From contig NC_053392.1 of NCBI RefSeq assembly GCF_905171765.1, forward strand, positions 412,228,299 to 412,292,298: a stretch of DNA of 64,000 bases. The letters are read 5' to 3'. Position 1 is the stretch's first letter. Every line of letters starts with the position of its first letter. The notes beneath the pieces are model-generated. The model made no database searches and was not told where the DNA came from. It saw only the letters and a list, made by a program, of their open reading frames with translations. Shown piece by piece: positions 9,330 to 21,223 of the stretch. Position numbers and translations under genes: made by a program. Origin of the DNA: Bufo bufo. Its lineage: Eukaryota; Chordata; Amphibia; Anura; Bufonidae.

Positions 9330-9582
9330 AATACATACAGGAGCCAGAATGTGTCACATTAACTGTATTTACTAGAACAGGAGACTAGAATAACTGACAA
9401 AACAAAGCAATGTAATCAAGAACAGCAGATTGAATCTAGGATTCTAAATCAATCCCAATGTCAATAAATTTTTCTGATACATATCTAATACATTTTTTCT
9501 GATACATATCTAAGACATAAGAATCCTCACCACTACAATAAAAGTCTACATTAACAGAGATATTCAGGAACAAAACAAGTTG
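9330..9582 (-). repeat. Gypsy-A LTR, 3' copy (approximate limits)
   Basis: gaacaggagactagaa followed by aactgacaaaacaa (about 9376-9405), then atcaagaacagca and a block around ctgatacatatctaa, recur in the same orientation at about 35670-35785. The copy lies directly after the end of the pol remnant, where the 3' LTR of a minus-strand element should be. The outer boundary is not resolved. Confidence 0.6.
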
Positions 9583-10257
9583 TCACAAATTCAAGCGATC
9601 TGGTGGATGCCGCTCTTTTGTGTGGTAACGTCTTTCCATGCAGGTAGTGGGGGACTGATCAGAGGTCCCACTTGGTAGTGCGAGAGTCTCAGTAACAGAA
9701 TCAGAAAGCAATTTAGTACCTGAAAACGGCAGGTACAGTATCGGGCAAGGCAGGAGATACAAAAGGTGAGGCAGGCCTAGTATATTTTCAACAGCGGCTA
9801 GCTTCAAATCCTTGAGCTGATCAATATGACGTCTCCATGTAATTCCAGTAGAGACCTCCACTGTGTAAGAATGTGTACCAGTTTGTACTATAATCTTTCC
9901 AAGACACCACTTTTTTTCTCCATTGTAATTTCTTGCCAGAACAGTTTGTCCCACATCAAACTGGCACATTGTCTTATGGGCAAATCTGTCCATTTGTTTC
10001 AGTTGTTTATATTGTACAGTTTTCTTTTAATCTGGTCTAAATCTGGAGATCAAGAACACAAGGAACGACTTAGAAACAACTTAGTAGGAGGTTTATTTGT
10101 AGTACAATAATTAGCAAATAAAAAGTTAGCAAGTTTTTGAGCCAACGTAAGACTTTTCCCTGACAATGGCCCATATAGCAATTTTCATACTTTGGACAAA
10201 TCTTTCTATCTACCATTAGTAACTGGATCATTTGGTGCAAATGTTATATATCATACT
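9583..10257 (-). pseudogene. Gypsy-A integrase, C-terminal half
   Basis: Minus-strand reading from 10257 down shows eroded integrase core (ERFVQSMK, then LANFLFANY across a frame change) and the C-terminal domain: FDVGQTVLARNYNGEKKW, TGTHSYTVEV, WRRHIDQLK. The frame 9583-9993 keeps the last part open, but upstream stops and shifts separate it from the core. It is cut at 10257 by the hAT insertion and continues at 17165. The expected catalytic Glu lies just upstream of the ERF motif, in the eroded stretch. Confidence 0.8.
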
Positions 10258-10380
10258 TAGGGATGAGCGAACCCGAACTGTATAGTTCGGGTTCGTACCG
10301 AATTTTGGGGTGTCCGTGACACGGCCCCGAACCCGAACATTTTCGTAAAAGTCCGGGTTCGGGTTCGGTGTTCGGCGCTT
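10258..10380. promoter_or_regulatory. Subterminal GAACCCGAAC motif cluster, left end
   Basis: gaacccgaac or its complement gttcgggttc occurs four or more times within 120 bp of the left end. A matching cluster lies at 17035-17150. In hAT elements short repeated subterminal motifs bind the transposase; that role here is inference. Confidence 0.6.
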
Positions 10381-10512
10381 TCTTGGTGCTTTTTGAAAGG
10401 CTGCAAAGCAGCCAATCAACAAGCGTCATACTACTTGCCCCAAGAGGCCATCACAGCCTTGCCTACTATTGGCATGGCTGTGATTGGCCAGTGCAGCATG
10501 TGACCCAGCCTC

Positions 10513-10520
10513 TATATAAG
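10513..10520 (+). promoter_or_regulatory. TATA box of the hAT transposase gene
   Basis: tatataag lies 255 bp inside the element, upstream of the leader arrays and about 1.9 kb before the transposase ATG, in the sense orientation. Confidence 0.5.
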
Positions 10521-10783
10521 CTTGGGTCACGTAGCGCTGCACGTCACTCTGCTGATTCAAGCATAGGGAGAGGTTGCTGCTGCGACGTTAGGGCGAGATT
10601 AGGCAGATTAACTCCTCCAAAAGACTTAATTCAGTGATCGATCTCCAGCTGTGGATCATTGAAGTGCTAATATTGAATTGCTCACTTTTTTTAGGCTGCC
10701 CAGAGCGTTTTTATATCACTTTTTTCTGGGGTAATCGGCGGCCATTTTGTGGCTTGTGGTGCGCCAGCACAAGCTACCACCAA

Positions 10784-11090
10784 GTGCATTTAACCATCAA
10801 TAGTGTGGTTATTTTTTGCTATATCCTACATCAGGTGCAGGCTGAGCCTGTGTCACCCAAGTGCATTTAACCATCAATAGTGTGGTTATTTTTTGGCCAT
10901 ATACTACATCAGGTGCAGGCTGAGCCTGTGTCACCCAAGTGCATTTAACCATCAATAGTGTGGTTATTTTTTGGCCATATACTACATTAGGTGCAGGCTG
11001 AGCCTGTGTCACCCAAGTGCATTTAACCATCAATAGTGTGGTTATTTTTTGGCCATATACTACATCAGGGGCAAGTTGAGCCTGTCACCC
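10784..11090 (+). repeat. 78-bp tandem repeat, four copies, in hAT leader
   Basis: Units begin gtgcatttaaccatcaatag at about 10784, 10861, 10939 and 11017 with few differences. Confidence 0.92.
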
Positions 11091-12410
11091 AGCGCCTAAA
11101 AAATAGCCCTGACATTTATATTCCTCCAAATCAGTACTGTTTTAGCTGGTCAAGTTATTTGTAGTGACCGTAAAAGCACAGTTTTTGTTCTGGGTTGAAA
11201 AACTATTACCAAATTTGCCATTCTCAAAATTAGTAGTTTCTGCTATATCAGGCCTACTTTAAATCTATCCCAAAAAGGGTATATTAGATTCAAGGTGCTG
11301 ATAGTGTCATTCTGAAAAACTTAACACACACGCTACAGTGCAGATACAAGTCTAATTCTGTGATTAAAGGTATACCTGTCACACAGCGCCTAAAAAATAG
11401 CCCTGACATTTATATTCCTCCAAATCAGTACTGTTTTAGCTGGTCAAATTATTTGTAGTGACCGTAAAAGCAGAGTTTTTGTTCTGGGTTGAAAAAGTAT
11501 TCCCAAATTTGCCATTTTCAAAATTAGTAGTTTCTGCTATATCAGGCCTACTTTAAATCTATCCCAAAAAGGGTATATTAGATTCAAGGTGCTGATAGTG
11601 TCATTCTGAAAAACTTAACACACACGCTACAGTGCAGATACAAGTCTAATTCTGTGATTAAAGGTATACCTGTCACACAGCGGCTAAAAAATAGCCCTGA
11701 CATTTATATTCCTCCAAATCAGTACTGTTTTAGCTGGTCAAATTATTTGTAGTGACCGTAAAAGCACAGTTTTTGTTCTGGGTTGAAAAAGTATTCCCAA
11801 ATTTGCCATTTTCAAAATTAGTAGTTTCTGCTATATCAGGCCTACTTTAAATCTATCCCAAAAAGGGTATATTAGATTCAAGGTGCTGATAGTGTCATTC
11901 TGAAAAACTTAACACACACGCTACAGTGCAGATACAAGTCTAATTCTGAGATTAAAGGTATACCTGTCACACAGCGGCTAAAAAATAGCCCTGACATTTA
12001 TATTCCTCCAAATCAGAACTGTTTTAGCTGGTCAAATTATTTGTAGTGACCGTAAAAACACAGTTTTTGTTCTGGGTTGAAAAAGTATTCCCAAATTTGC
12101 CATTTTCAAAATTAGTAGTTTCTGCTATATCAGGCCTACTTTAAATCTATCCCAAAAAGGGTATATTAGATTCAAGGTGCTGATAGTGTCATTCTGAAAA
12201 ACTTAACACACACGCTACAGTACAGATACAAGTCTAATTCTGTGATTAAAGGTATACCTGTCACACAGAGGCTAAAAAATAGCCCTGACATTTATATTCC
12301 TCCAAATCAGTACTGTTTTAGCTGGTCAAATTATTTGTAGTGACCGTAAAAGCACAGTTTTTGTTCTGGGTTGAAAAACTATTCCCAAATTTGCCATTTT
12401 CAAAATTGTG
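11081..12410 (+). repeat. 294-bp tandem repeat, about 4.5 copies, in hAT leader
   Basis: Units begin cctgtcac at 11081, 11375, 11669, 11963 and 12257, each exactly 294 bp apart. The last is partial and runs into the transposase start. Copies differ at only a few positions, so the array expanded or was homogenised recently relative to the decay of the gene. Confidence 0.93.
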
Positions 12411-12423
12411 GTGAACGGGAACA

Positions 12424-15400
12424 ATGAGGAAAACATCTAGTAAGGGACGCGGACGTGGACATGGTCGTGGTGGTGTTAGTGGACCCTCTGGTGCTGGGAG
12501 ATGACGTGGCCGTTCTGCCACAGCCACACGTCCTAGTGTACCAACTACCTCAGGTCCCAGTAGCCGCCAGAATTTACAGGGATATTTGGTGGGGCCCAAT
12601 GCCGTTCTAAGGATGGTAAGGCCTGAGCAGGTACAGGCATTAGTCAATTGGGTGGCAGACAGTGCATCCAGCACGTTCACATTATTTCCCAACGAGTCTT
12701 CTGCAGAAAGCGCACAGATGGCGCATGAAAACCAAGCCCATCAGTCTGTCACATCACCCCCATGCATATCAGGGAAACTGTCTGATCCTCAAGTTATGCA
12801 GCAGTCTCTTATGCTGTTTGAAGACTCTGCTGCCAGGGTTTCCCAAGGGCATCCACCTAGCCCTTCCCCAGGGGTGGAAGAGATAGAATGCACTAACGCA
12901 CAACCACTTATGTTTCCTGATGATGAGGACATGGGAATACCACCTCAGCACGTCTCTGATGATAACGAAACACAGGTGCCAACTGCTGCGTCCTTCTGCA
13001 GTGTGCAGACTGAACAGAAGGTCAGGGATCAAGACTGGGTGGAAGACGATGCAGGGGACGATGAGGTCCTAGACCCCAGATGGAATGAAGGTCGTGCCAC
13101 TGACTTTCAGAGTTCGGAGGAAGAGGCAGTGGTGAGACCGAGCCAACAGCTTAGCAAAAGAGGGAGCAGTGGGCAAAATCAGAACACCCGCCGCCAAGAG
13201 ACTCCGCCTGCTACTGACCGAGCACCCCAAAGGCAGCTTCAAGGAGTTCCCTGGCATGGCACTTCTTCAAACAATGTGCTGACGACAAGACCCGAGTGGT
13301 TTGCACGCTGTGCCATCAGAGCCTGAAGTGAGGCATTAACGTTCTGAACCTTAGCACAACCTGCATGACCAGGCACCTGCATGCAAAGCATGAACTGCAG
13401 TGGAGTAAACACCTTAAAAACAAGGAAGTCACTCAGGCTCCCCCTGCTACCTCTTCTGCTGCTGCCGCCTCGGCCTCTTCTGCTGCTGCAGCCTCGGCCT
13501 TTTCCTCCGCCTCTGGAGGAACGTTGGCACCTGCCGCCCAGCAAACATGGGATGTACCACCAACACCACCACCTGCGTCACCAAGCATCTCAACCATGTC
13601 ACACGGCAGCGTTCAGCTCTCCATCTCACAAACATTTGAGAGAAAGCGTAAATTCCCACCTAGCCACCCTCGATCCCTGGCCCTGAATGCCAGCATTTCT
13701 AAACTACTGGCCTATGAAATGCTGTCATTTAGGCTGGTGGACACAGACAGCTTCAAACAGCTCATGTCGCTTGCTGTCCCACAGTATGTTGTTCCCAGCC
13801 GCCACTACTTCTCCAAGAGAGCCGTGCCTTCCCTGCACAACCAAGTGTCCGATAAAAACAAGTGTGCACTGCGCAATGCCATCTGTGGCAAGATCCACCT
13901 AACCACAGATACGTGGACCAGTAAGCATGGCCAGGGACGCTATATCTCCCTAACTGCACACTGGGTAAATGTAGTGGCGGCTGGGCTACAGGCGGAGAGC
14001 TGTTTGGCGCACGTCCTTCCGCCGCCAAGGATCGCAGGGCAACATTCTTTGCCTCCTGTCTCCTCCTCCTCCTACTCAGCTTCCTCCTCCTCTTCTTCCA
14101 CCTGCTCATCCAGTCAGCCACACACCTTCACCACCAACTTCAGCACAGCCCGGGGTAAACGTCAGCAGGCCGTTCTGAAACTCATATGTTTGGGGGACAG
14201 GCCCCACACCGCACTGGAGTTGTGGCGGGGTATAGAGCAACAGACCGACCAGTGGTTGCTGCCGGTGAGCCTCAAGCCCGGCCTGGTGGTGTGCGATAAT
14301 GGGCGAAATCTCGTTGCAGCTCTGGGACTAGCCGGTTTGACGCACATCCCTTGCCTGGCGCATGTGCTGAATTTGTGGTGCAGAAGTTCATTCGCAACTA
14401 CCCCGACATGTCAGAGCTGCTGCATAAAGTGCGGGCCGCCTGTTCGCGCTTCCGGCGTTCACACCCTGCGGCTGCTCGCCTGTCTGCGCTACAGCGTAAC
14501 TTCGGCCTTCCCGGTCACCGCCTCATATGCGACGTGCCCACCAGGTGGAACTCCACCTTGCACATGCTGGACAGACTGTGCGAGCAGCAGCAGGCCATAG
14601 TGGAGTTTCAGCTGCAGCAAGCACGGGTCAGTCGCACTGCAGAACAGCACCACTTCACCACCAATGACTGGGCCTCCATGCGAGACCTGTGTGCCCTGTT
14701 GCGCTGTTTCGAGTACTCCACCAACATGGCCAGTGGCAATGACGCCGTTATCAGCGTTACAATACCACTTCTATTTCTCCTTGAGAAAAAACTGGAAGAG
14801 GAGGTGGCCCAGGAGGAAGAGGAGAAAGAGGGGTCATTTTTAGCACTTTCAGGCCAGTCTCTTCGAAGTGACTCAGAGGGAGGTTTTTTGCAACAGCAGA
14901 GGCCAGGTACAAATGTGGCCAGACAGGGCCCACTACTGGAGGACGAGGAGGACGAGGATGAGGAGGAGGTGGAGGAGGATGAGGATGAAGCATGTTCACA
15001 GCGGGGTGGCACCCAAAGCAGCTCGGGCCCATCACTGGTGCGTGGCTGGGGGGAAACACAGGACGATGACGATACGCCTCCCACAGTGGACAGCTTGTCC
15101 TTACCTCTGGGCAGCCTGGCACACATGAGCGACTACATGCTGCAGTGCCTGCGCAAAGACAGCAGAGTTGCCCACATTTTAACGTGTGCGGACTACTGGG
15201 TTGCCACCCTGCTGGATCCCCGCTACAAAGACAATGTGCCCACCTTACTTCCTACACTGGAGCGTGATAGGAAGATGCGCGAGTACAAGCGCACGTTGGT
15301 AGACGCGCTACTGAGAGCATTCCCAAATGTCACAGGGGAACCAGTGGAAGCCGAAGGCGAAGGCAGAGGAGGAGCAAGAAGTCGCCAACGCAGCTGTGTC

Positions 15401-15817
15401 ACGGCCAGCTCCTCTGAGGGCAGGGTTAGCATGGCAGAGATGTGGAAAAGTTTTGTCACCACGCCACAGCTAACTGCACCACCACCTGATACGGAACGTG
15501 TTAGCAGGAGGCAACATTTCACTAACATGGTGGAACAGTACCTGTGCACACCCCTCCACGTACTGACTGATGGTTCGGCCCCATTCAACTTCTGGGTCTC
15601 CAAATTGTCCACGTGGCCAGAGCTAGCCTTTTATGCCTTGGAGGTGCTGGCCTGCCCGGCGGCCAGCGTTTTGTCTGAACGTGTATTCAGCACGGCAGGG
15701 GGCGTCATTACAGACAAACGCAGCCGCCTGTCTACAGCCAATGTGGACAAGCTGACGTTCATAAAAATGAACCAGGCATGGATCCCACAGGACCTGTCCA
15801 TCCCTTGTGCAGATTAG
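12424..15817 (+). pseudogene. hAT transposase (ZBED-like) pseudogene
   Basis: The likely start is ATG 12424 (MRKTSSKGRGRGHGRGG). An in-frame TGA at 12502 interrupts it, and an acidic N-terminal region follows to about 13250. A frameshift leads to a BED zinc finger with CTLC (13302-13313) and HLHAKH (13374-13391), interrupted by TGA at 13329. The catalytic region continues (KIHLTTDTWTSKHGQGRYIS, a conserved hAT block with the first Asp; CLAHVLNLW). A second frameshift near 14370 leads to 14351-15817. That frame has DVPTRWNST, an acidic insert (14930-15000), LLDPRYKD and the C-terminal dimerisation block (FNFWVSKLSTWPELAFYALEV, SERVFSTAG). Two stops and two shifts make it non-functional, although most of its length is still readable. 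Confidence 0.9.
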
Positions 15818-15940
15818 ACATTAACTACCTCCCCTTAACAATATATTATTGTACTCCAAGGCACTTTCTCATTCAATCCTATTTTTATTTTAATTTTACC
15901 ATTATATTGCGGGGCAACCCAAAGTTGAATGAACCTCTTC

Positions 15941-16860
15941 TCTGTCTGGGTGCCGGGGCCTAAATGTGTGACAGTAGCCTCTTCCAGTGGTGGGTGACGT
16001 GAAGCCTGATTCTCTGCTATGACATGAAGACTGATTCTGTGCTGACATGAAGCCAGATTCTCTGTTACGGGACCTCTCTCCTCTGTCTGGGTGCCGGGGC
16101 CTAAATATGTGACAGTGGCCTGTTCCAGTGGTGGGTGACGTGAAGCCTGATTCTCTGCTATGACATGAAGACTGATTCTGTACTGACATGAAGCCAGATT
16201 CTCTGTTACGGGACCGCTCTCCTCTGTCTGGGTGCCGGGGCCTAAATGTTTGACAGTGGCCTGTTCCAGTGGTGGGTGACGTGAAGCCTGATTCTCTGCT
16301 ATGACATGAAGACTGATTCTGTGCTGACATGAAGCCAGATTCTCTGTTACGGGACCTTTCTCCTCTGTCTGGGTGCCAGGGCCTAAATGTGTGACAGTGG
16401 CCTCTTCCAGTGGTGGGTGACGTGAAGCCTGATTCTCTGCTATGACATGAAGACTGATTCTGTGCTGATCTCTGTTACGGGACCTCTCTCCTCTGTCTGG
16501 GTGCCGGGGCCTAAATATGTGACAGTGGCCTGTTCCAGTGGTGGGTGACGTGAAGCCTGATTCTCTGCTATGACATGAAGACTGATTCTGTGCTGACATG
16601 AAGCCAGATTCTCTGTTACGGGATCTCTCTCCTCTGTCTGGGTGCCAGGGCCTAAATGTGTGACAGTGGCCTCTTCCAGTGGTGGGTGACGTGAAGCCTG
16701 ATTCTCTGCTATGACATGAAGACTGATTCTCTGCTAACATGAAGCCAGATTCTCTGCTATGGCATGAAGAGACTGATTCTCTGCTGACATGAAGCCAGAT
16801 TCTCTGCTATGGCATGAAGAGACTGATTCTCTGCTGACATGAAGCCAGATTCTCTGCTAT
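15941..16860 (+). repeat. 141-bp tandem repeat in hAT 3' region
   Basis: Units begin tctgtctgggtgcc at 15941, 16082, 16223, 16364, 16492 and 16633. The period is 141 bp except for one 128-bp unit with a 13-bp deletion. It ends in a 50-bp sub-repeat (gctatggcatgaagagactg) at about 16735-16860. The long minus-strand frame across it is an artefact of the period being a multiple of three. Confidence 0.92.
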
Positions 16861-17034
16861 GGGACCTCTGTCCAATTGATATTGGTTAATTTCTATTATT
16901 TTTATTTTTATTTTTATTCATTTCCCTATCCACATTTGTTTGCAGGGGATTTACCTACATGTTGCTGCCTTTTGCAGCCCTCTAGCTCTTTCCTGGGCTG
17001 TTTTACAGCCTTTTTAGTGCCGAAAAGTTCGGGT

Positions 17035-17164
17035 CCCCATTGACTTCAATGGGGTTCGGGTTCGGGACGAAGTTCGGGTCGGGTTCGGATCCCGAACCCG
17101 AACATTTCCGGGAAGTTCGGCCGAACTTCTCGAACCCGAACATCCAGGTGTTCGTTCAACTCTA
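17035..17164. promoter_or_regulatory. Subterminal GAACCCGAAC motif cluster, right end
   Basis: gttcgggttcg and its complement occur repeatedly (about 17055, 17079, 17093, 17132), mirroring the left end of the same hAT element. Confidence 0.6.
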
Positions 17165-17589
17165 GTCATACTCCATTTAACCTTAAAAATGTTTGAAAAA
17201 ATGGTCAGAAACAAACTGAGGTCCATTGTCACTAACAAGGGAACACCTGTTCTTGTAAAAACTCCCCTAAGCACATCAGCTGTGTGAGCTGCTGTGGTAG
17301 AATACATTTGAAATACCTCTAGCCATTTTGTATAGGCGTCTACAACTACTAAAAAGGTTCTTCCCATGAAAGGTCCAGCAAAATCTATATTGATTATTTC
17401 CCATGGTACAGTGGACCGTTACCAAGGATGTAGGGGTGCTGTTACTTGCATGTTTTGTACCTGCTGACACCCAAGACAGCGGTGAGTTAGTTGTTCAATT
17501 TGTTAGTCGATTCCAGGCCACAATACAAAGCCTCTAGCTAGTGCTTTTATTATTGCCACTCATATATGGCCAGCATATAACTCTTTTAA
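17165..17589 (-). pseudogene. Gypsy-A integrase, N-terminal half
   Basis: Read on the minus strand, the zinc-binding HHCC region comes first (ELYAGH, then CLGCQQVQN at about 17460-17480), followed by the start of the core: FLVVVDAYTKWLEV with the first catalytic Asp, then HTADVLRGVFTRTGVP and a degenerate second-Asp strand. It is broken at 17165 by the hAT insertion (rest at 10257) and at 17589 by the TTAA element (rest at 21174). Several stops and shifts are present. Confidence 0.82.
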
Positions 17590-18080
17590 CCCCATAGGGA
17601 CACAGCCTTATTTCACCTTAAGGACCAGGCCATTTTTTGCAAATCTGACCAGTGTCACATTAAGTGGTGATAACTTTAAAACACTTTGACTTATCCAGGC
17701 CGTTCTGAGATTATTTTTTCGTCACATATTGTACTTTATGACACTTGAAAAATGAAGTCAAAATTTTATTTTTTTTTGCATAAAAAAATACCAAATTTAC
17801 CAAAAATGTGGAAAAATTTGCAAATTTCAAAGTTTCAGTTTCTCTACTTCTGTAATACAAAGTAATACCCCCAAAAATTGTGATGACTTTACATTCCCCA
17901 TATGTCTACTTCATGTTTTTGGGAATGATATTTTATTTTTTGGGGATATTACAAGGCTTAGAAGTTTAGAAGCAAATCTTGCAATTTTTCAGAAATCCAA
18001 TTTTTAGGGACCACTACAAGCCTGAAGTCTCTTTGCAAGGCTTACATAATAGAAACCACCCAAAAATGACCCCATTCTAT

Positions 18081-19265
18081 AAACTACACCCCTCAAGGTA
18101 TTCCAAACTGATTTTACAAACTTCGTTAACGCTTTAGGTGTTGCACAAGAGTTATTGGCAAATGGGGATGAAATTTGAGAATTTAATTTTTTTGCCTAAT
18201 TTTTCATTTTAACCCATTTTTTCCACTAACAAAGCAAGGGTTAACAGCCAAACAAGACTGTATCTTTATTGCCCTGACTCTGCCGTTTACAGAAACACCC
18301 AATATGTGGCCGTAAACTACTGTACGGCCACACAGCGGGGCGTAGAGTGAAAGGTGCGCCGTTTGGTTTTTGGAAGACAGATTTTGCTGGACTGGTTTAT
18401 TTACACTATGTCCAATTTGAAGCCCCCCTGATGCACCCCTAAAGTAGAAACTCCATAAAAGTGACCCCATCTAAGAAACTACACCCCTCAAGGTATTCAA
18501 AACTGATTTTACAAACTTTGTTAACCCTTTAGGTGTTGCACAAGATTTAATGGAAAATAGAGATACAATTTCAAAATTTCACTTTTTTGGCAGATTTTCC
18601 ATTTTAATATTTTTTTTCCAGTTACAAAGCAAGGGTTAACAGCCAAACAAAACTCATTATTTATGGACCTGATTCTGTAGTTTACAGAAACACCCCATAT
18701 GTGGTCGTAAACTGCTGTACGGGCACACGGCAGGGCGCAGAAGGAAAGGAATGCCATACGGTTTTTGAAAGGCAGATTTTGCTGGATTGGTTTTTTTGAC
18801 ACCATGTCCCATTTGAAGCCCCCCTGATGCACCCCTAGAGTAGAAACTCCATAAAACTGACCCCATCCAAGAAACTACACCCCTCAAGGTATTTAAAACT
18901 GATTTTACAAACTTTCTTAACCCTTTAGGTGTTGCACAAGATTTAATGGAAAATAGAGATACATTTTAAAAATTTCACTTTTTTGGCAGATTTTCCATTT
19001 TAATATTTTTTTTCCAGTTACAAAGCAAGGGTTAACTGCCAAACAAAACTCATTATTTATGGCCCTGATTCTGTAGTTTACAGAAACACCCCATATGTGG
19101 TCGTAAACTGCTGTACGGGCACACGGCAGGAGGAAAGGAATGCCATACGGTTTTTGGAAGGCAGATTTTGCTGGACTGTTTTTTTTGACACAATGTCCCA
19201 TTTGAAGCCCCCCTGATGCACCCCTAGAGTAGAAACTCCAAAAAAGTGACCCCATTTTAGAAACT
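18081..19265. repeat. 395-396-bp tandem repeat, three copies
   Basis: Units start aaactacacccctcaaggta at 18081, 18476 and 18872 and include gcaagggttaacagccaaac and catatgtggtcgtaaactgc. They lie inside the TTAA element. Confidence 0.88.
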
Positions 19266-19289
19266 ACGGGATAGGGTGGCATTTTTATT

Positions 19290-20170
19290 GGTACTAGTTT
19301 AGGGTACATATGATTTTTGGTTGCTCTATATTACACTTTTTGTGAGGCAAGGTAACAAAAAATTGCTTTTTTGGCACAGTTTTTTTTTTTGTTATTTACA
19401 ACATTCATCTGACAGGTTAGATCATGTGGTAATTTTATAGAGCAGGTTGTCACGGATGCAGCGATACCTAATATGTATGCTTTTTTTTTTATTTATGTAT
19501 GTTTTACACAATGATTTCATTTTGAAAACAAAGAAAATGTTTTAGTGTCTTCATAGTCTAAGAGCCATAGTTTTTTCAGTTTTTGGGCGATTATCTTAAG
19601 TAGGGTCTCATTTTTTGCGGGATCAGATGACGGTTTGATTGGCACTATTTTGGGGTGCATATGACTTTTTATTACACTTTTTGTGACGTAAGATGACAAA
19701 AAATGGCTTTTTTTACACCGTTTTTATTTTTAATTTTTTACGGTGGTCACCTGAGGGGTTAGATCATGTGATATTTTTATAGAGCCGGTCGATACGGACG
19801 CGGTGATACCTAATATGTATACTTTTTTTAAATTTATGTAAGTTTTACACAATGATTTCATTTTTGAAACAAAAAAATCATGTTTTAGTGTTTCCATAGT
19901 ATAAGAGCCATAGTTTTTTCAGTTTTGGGGCGATTATCTTGGGTAGGGTATGATTTTTGCGGGATGAGATGATGGTTTGATTGTTACAATTTTGGCGTAC
20001 ATACGACTTTTTTGATCACTTTTATTACCTTTTTTTGGAAGTAAGGTGGGCAAAATTTCTATTTCATCATAGTTTTTTATTTTTTATTTTTATGGCATTC
20101 ACCGTTCAGGTAAAGTAACATGACCGTTTTATAGATCAGGTCGTTACGGATGCGGCGATACCAAACATGT
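19290..20170. repeat. About 350-bp tandem repeat, 2.5 copies
   Basis: Blocks containing gttagatcatgtg, acctaatatgtat and agagccatagttttttcag recur around 19410-19600, 19750-19960 and partly 20110-20170. They are more diverged than the neighbouring array. Confidence 0.75.
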
Positions 20171-20589
20171 TTAGGGAATTTTTTTCATTTTTAATCAGTG
20201 ATAAATGTGTTTTTAGATTTTTACTTTTTTTTCACTTTTATTTTTACCCAGACCCACTTGGTTCTTGAAGATCCAGTGGGTCTGATGTCTGTATAATACA
20301 GTACAGTACACTATATAGTCTACTGTATTGTATTTTACTTACACTTTGTCTGAACAGATCTATGCCTTCAGCACAGATCTGTTCAGCACCATGGACAGCA
20401 GAATGCCTAAGACGGCGTCCTGTTGCCATGGGAACCTTCCCCGTCTGGTCAGTTGTGGCCACAACTGCGCAGACGGAGAAGGGTAAGGACGGGGCTGTCG
20501 GGGGGCTGTCTGGGAACTCTCTCCCTCTCCCATAGGGGGCTGCAAAGGCACAGCAGCCCCCCGATCAGAGAGGGAGCTCCCTGAGCTGT

Positions 20590-21169
20590 TAACCTTTTTC
20601 ATACAGCGGTCCGTACGGACCGCGGTATGGAAAGGGTTAAACGGCTGACATCGCATCACCGATGTCAGCCGTTTATACCAGGGTGTCAGCAATGTGCTGG
20701 CACCCTGGTATACCCACTAACCACCAACGATCATTCAAGGGGAGGCGGGCGGGTAATCGCAATCCCGCCTGCCGCACCGCCCGCCTCCCGCACCGCCCGC
20801 AACCCTCCCCCTGCACCTCCCGCCGCCATAAAATAATTCAGGGGTGCAGGGGGGGGGGTGAAACATATATATTTTGGGCATTATAAAGTTTCTGATCCTC
20901 GCGGTCAGGGACCGCGGGGATCAGAAACTGCAAAAAGCGCATCAAACCGCAGGTCTGAATTGACCTGCGGTTTGTTGCGATCGCTGACATGGGGGGGTCA
21001 CGGGACCCCCCCCGCGCATTTAGCCTAGGTGCCTGCTCAATGATTTGAGCAGGCATCTTGTTCCGATCACTGACGGCCGGGCGGCAGTGATCGGAACAAC
21101 ACATGACGTCATGTGTCCTTAAGTACCAGGACATCATGACGTACCGGTACGTCATGTGTCCTTAAGAGG
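20590..21169. repeat. Hairpin-rich right part of the TTAA element
   Basis: A series of inverted repeats includes ggtccgtacggacc, gctgacatcg...cgatgtcagc, ccagggtg...caccctgg and gtacgtcatg. They could be transposase-binding or simply structural; no gene is present. Confidence 0.6.
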
Positions 21170-21173
21170 ATAA

Positions 21174-21223
21174 TGCTTGAGTTCTCAAAACGAGCTGGAA
21201 TAATTACTCTGATGCCCCACATT
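21174..21223 (-). pseudogene. Gypsy-A fragment between insertions
   Basis: The minus strand reads MWGIRVIIPARFENSS, the conserved strip just upstream of the integrase zinc finger in this Gypsy type. Only about 40 bp plus the TSD remain between the TTAA element and the next hAT. The strip continues at 21928. Confidence 0.7.

Larger units (their letters stand above)
10258..17164 (+). mobile_element. hAT transposon (ZBED type) with internal tandem arrays
   Basis: It starts TAGGGATGAGCGAAC at 10258 and ends gttcgttcaactcta at 17164. The flanks are atcatact (10250-10257) and gtcatact (17165-17172), an 8-bp TSD with one change, as hAT elements make. At 6907 bp it is large because of three tandem arrays (78 bp, 294 bp and 141 bp units). 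It carries one hAT transposase gene, now dead. It sits inside the integrase gene of Gypsy-A and is therefore younger than that element. Confidence 0.9.
17590..21169. mobile_element. piggyBac-like (TTAA) non-autonomous element
   Basis: The left end is TTAA (17586-17589) followed by CCCCATAGGGACACAG. The right end is the rough inverted copy (gtgtccttaagagg at 21156-21169) followed by ATAA, a decayed TTAA. CCC...GGG ends at a TTAA target are typical of piggyBac; Kolobok also uses TTAA. The interior (3.6 kb) has no transposase but two sets of tandem repeats and several perfect hairpins near the right end. It interrupts the integrase zinc-finger region of Gypsy-A, whose reading resumes on the other side, which fixes the boundaries well. 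Confidence 0.7.

Noticed and set aside
11081..12410. CRISPR-like or satellite array
   Set aside because: Units are contiguous 294-bp repeats without spacers, inside a eukaryotic hAT leader.
14608..15126. Ser-rich minus-strand frame opposite the hAT transposase
   Set aside because: It is the complement of the acidic Glu/Asp codon run (gag/gat repeats) in the transposase.
15835..16740. 301-codon minus-strand frame with 47-residue repeats
   Set aside because: It is the complement of the 141-bp tandem array. 141 is three times 47, so any stop-free phase stays open. There is no start context and the transposase lies on the other strand.
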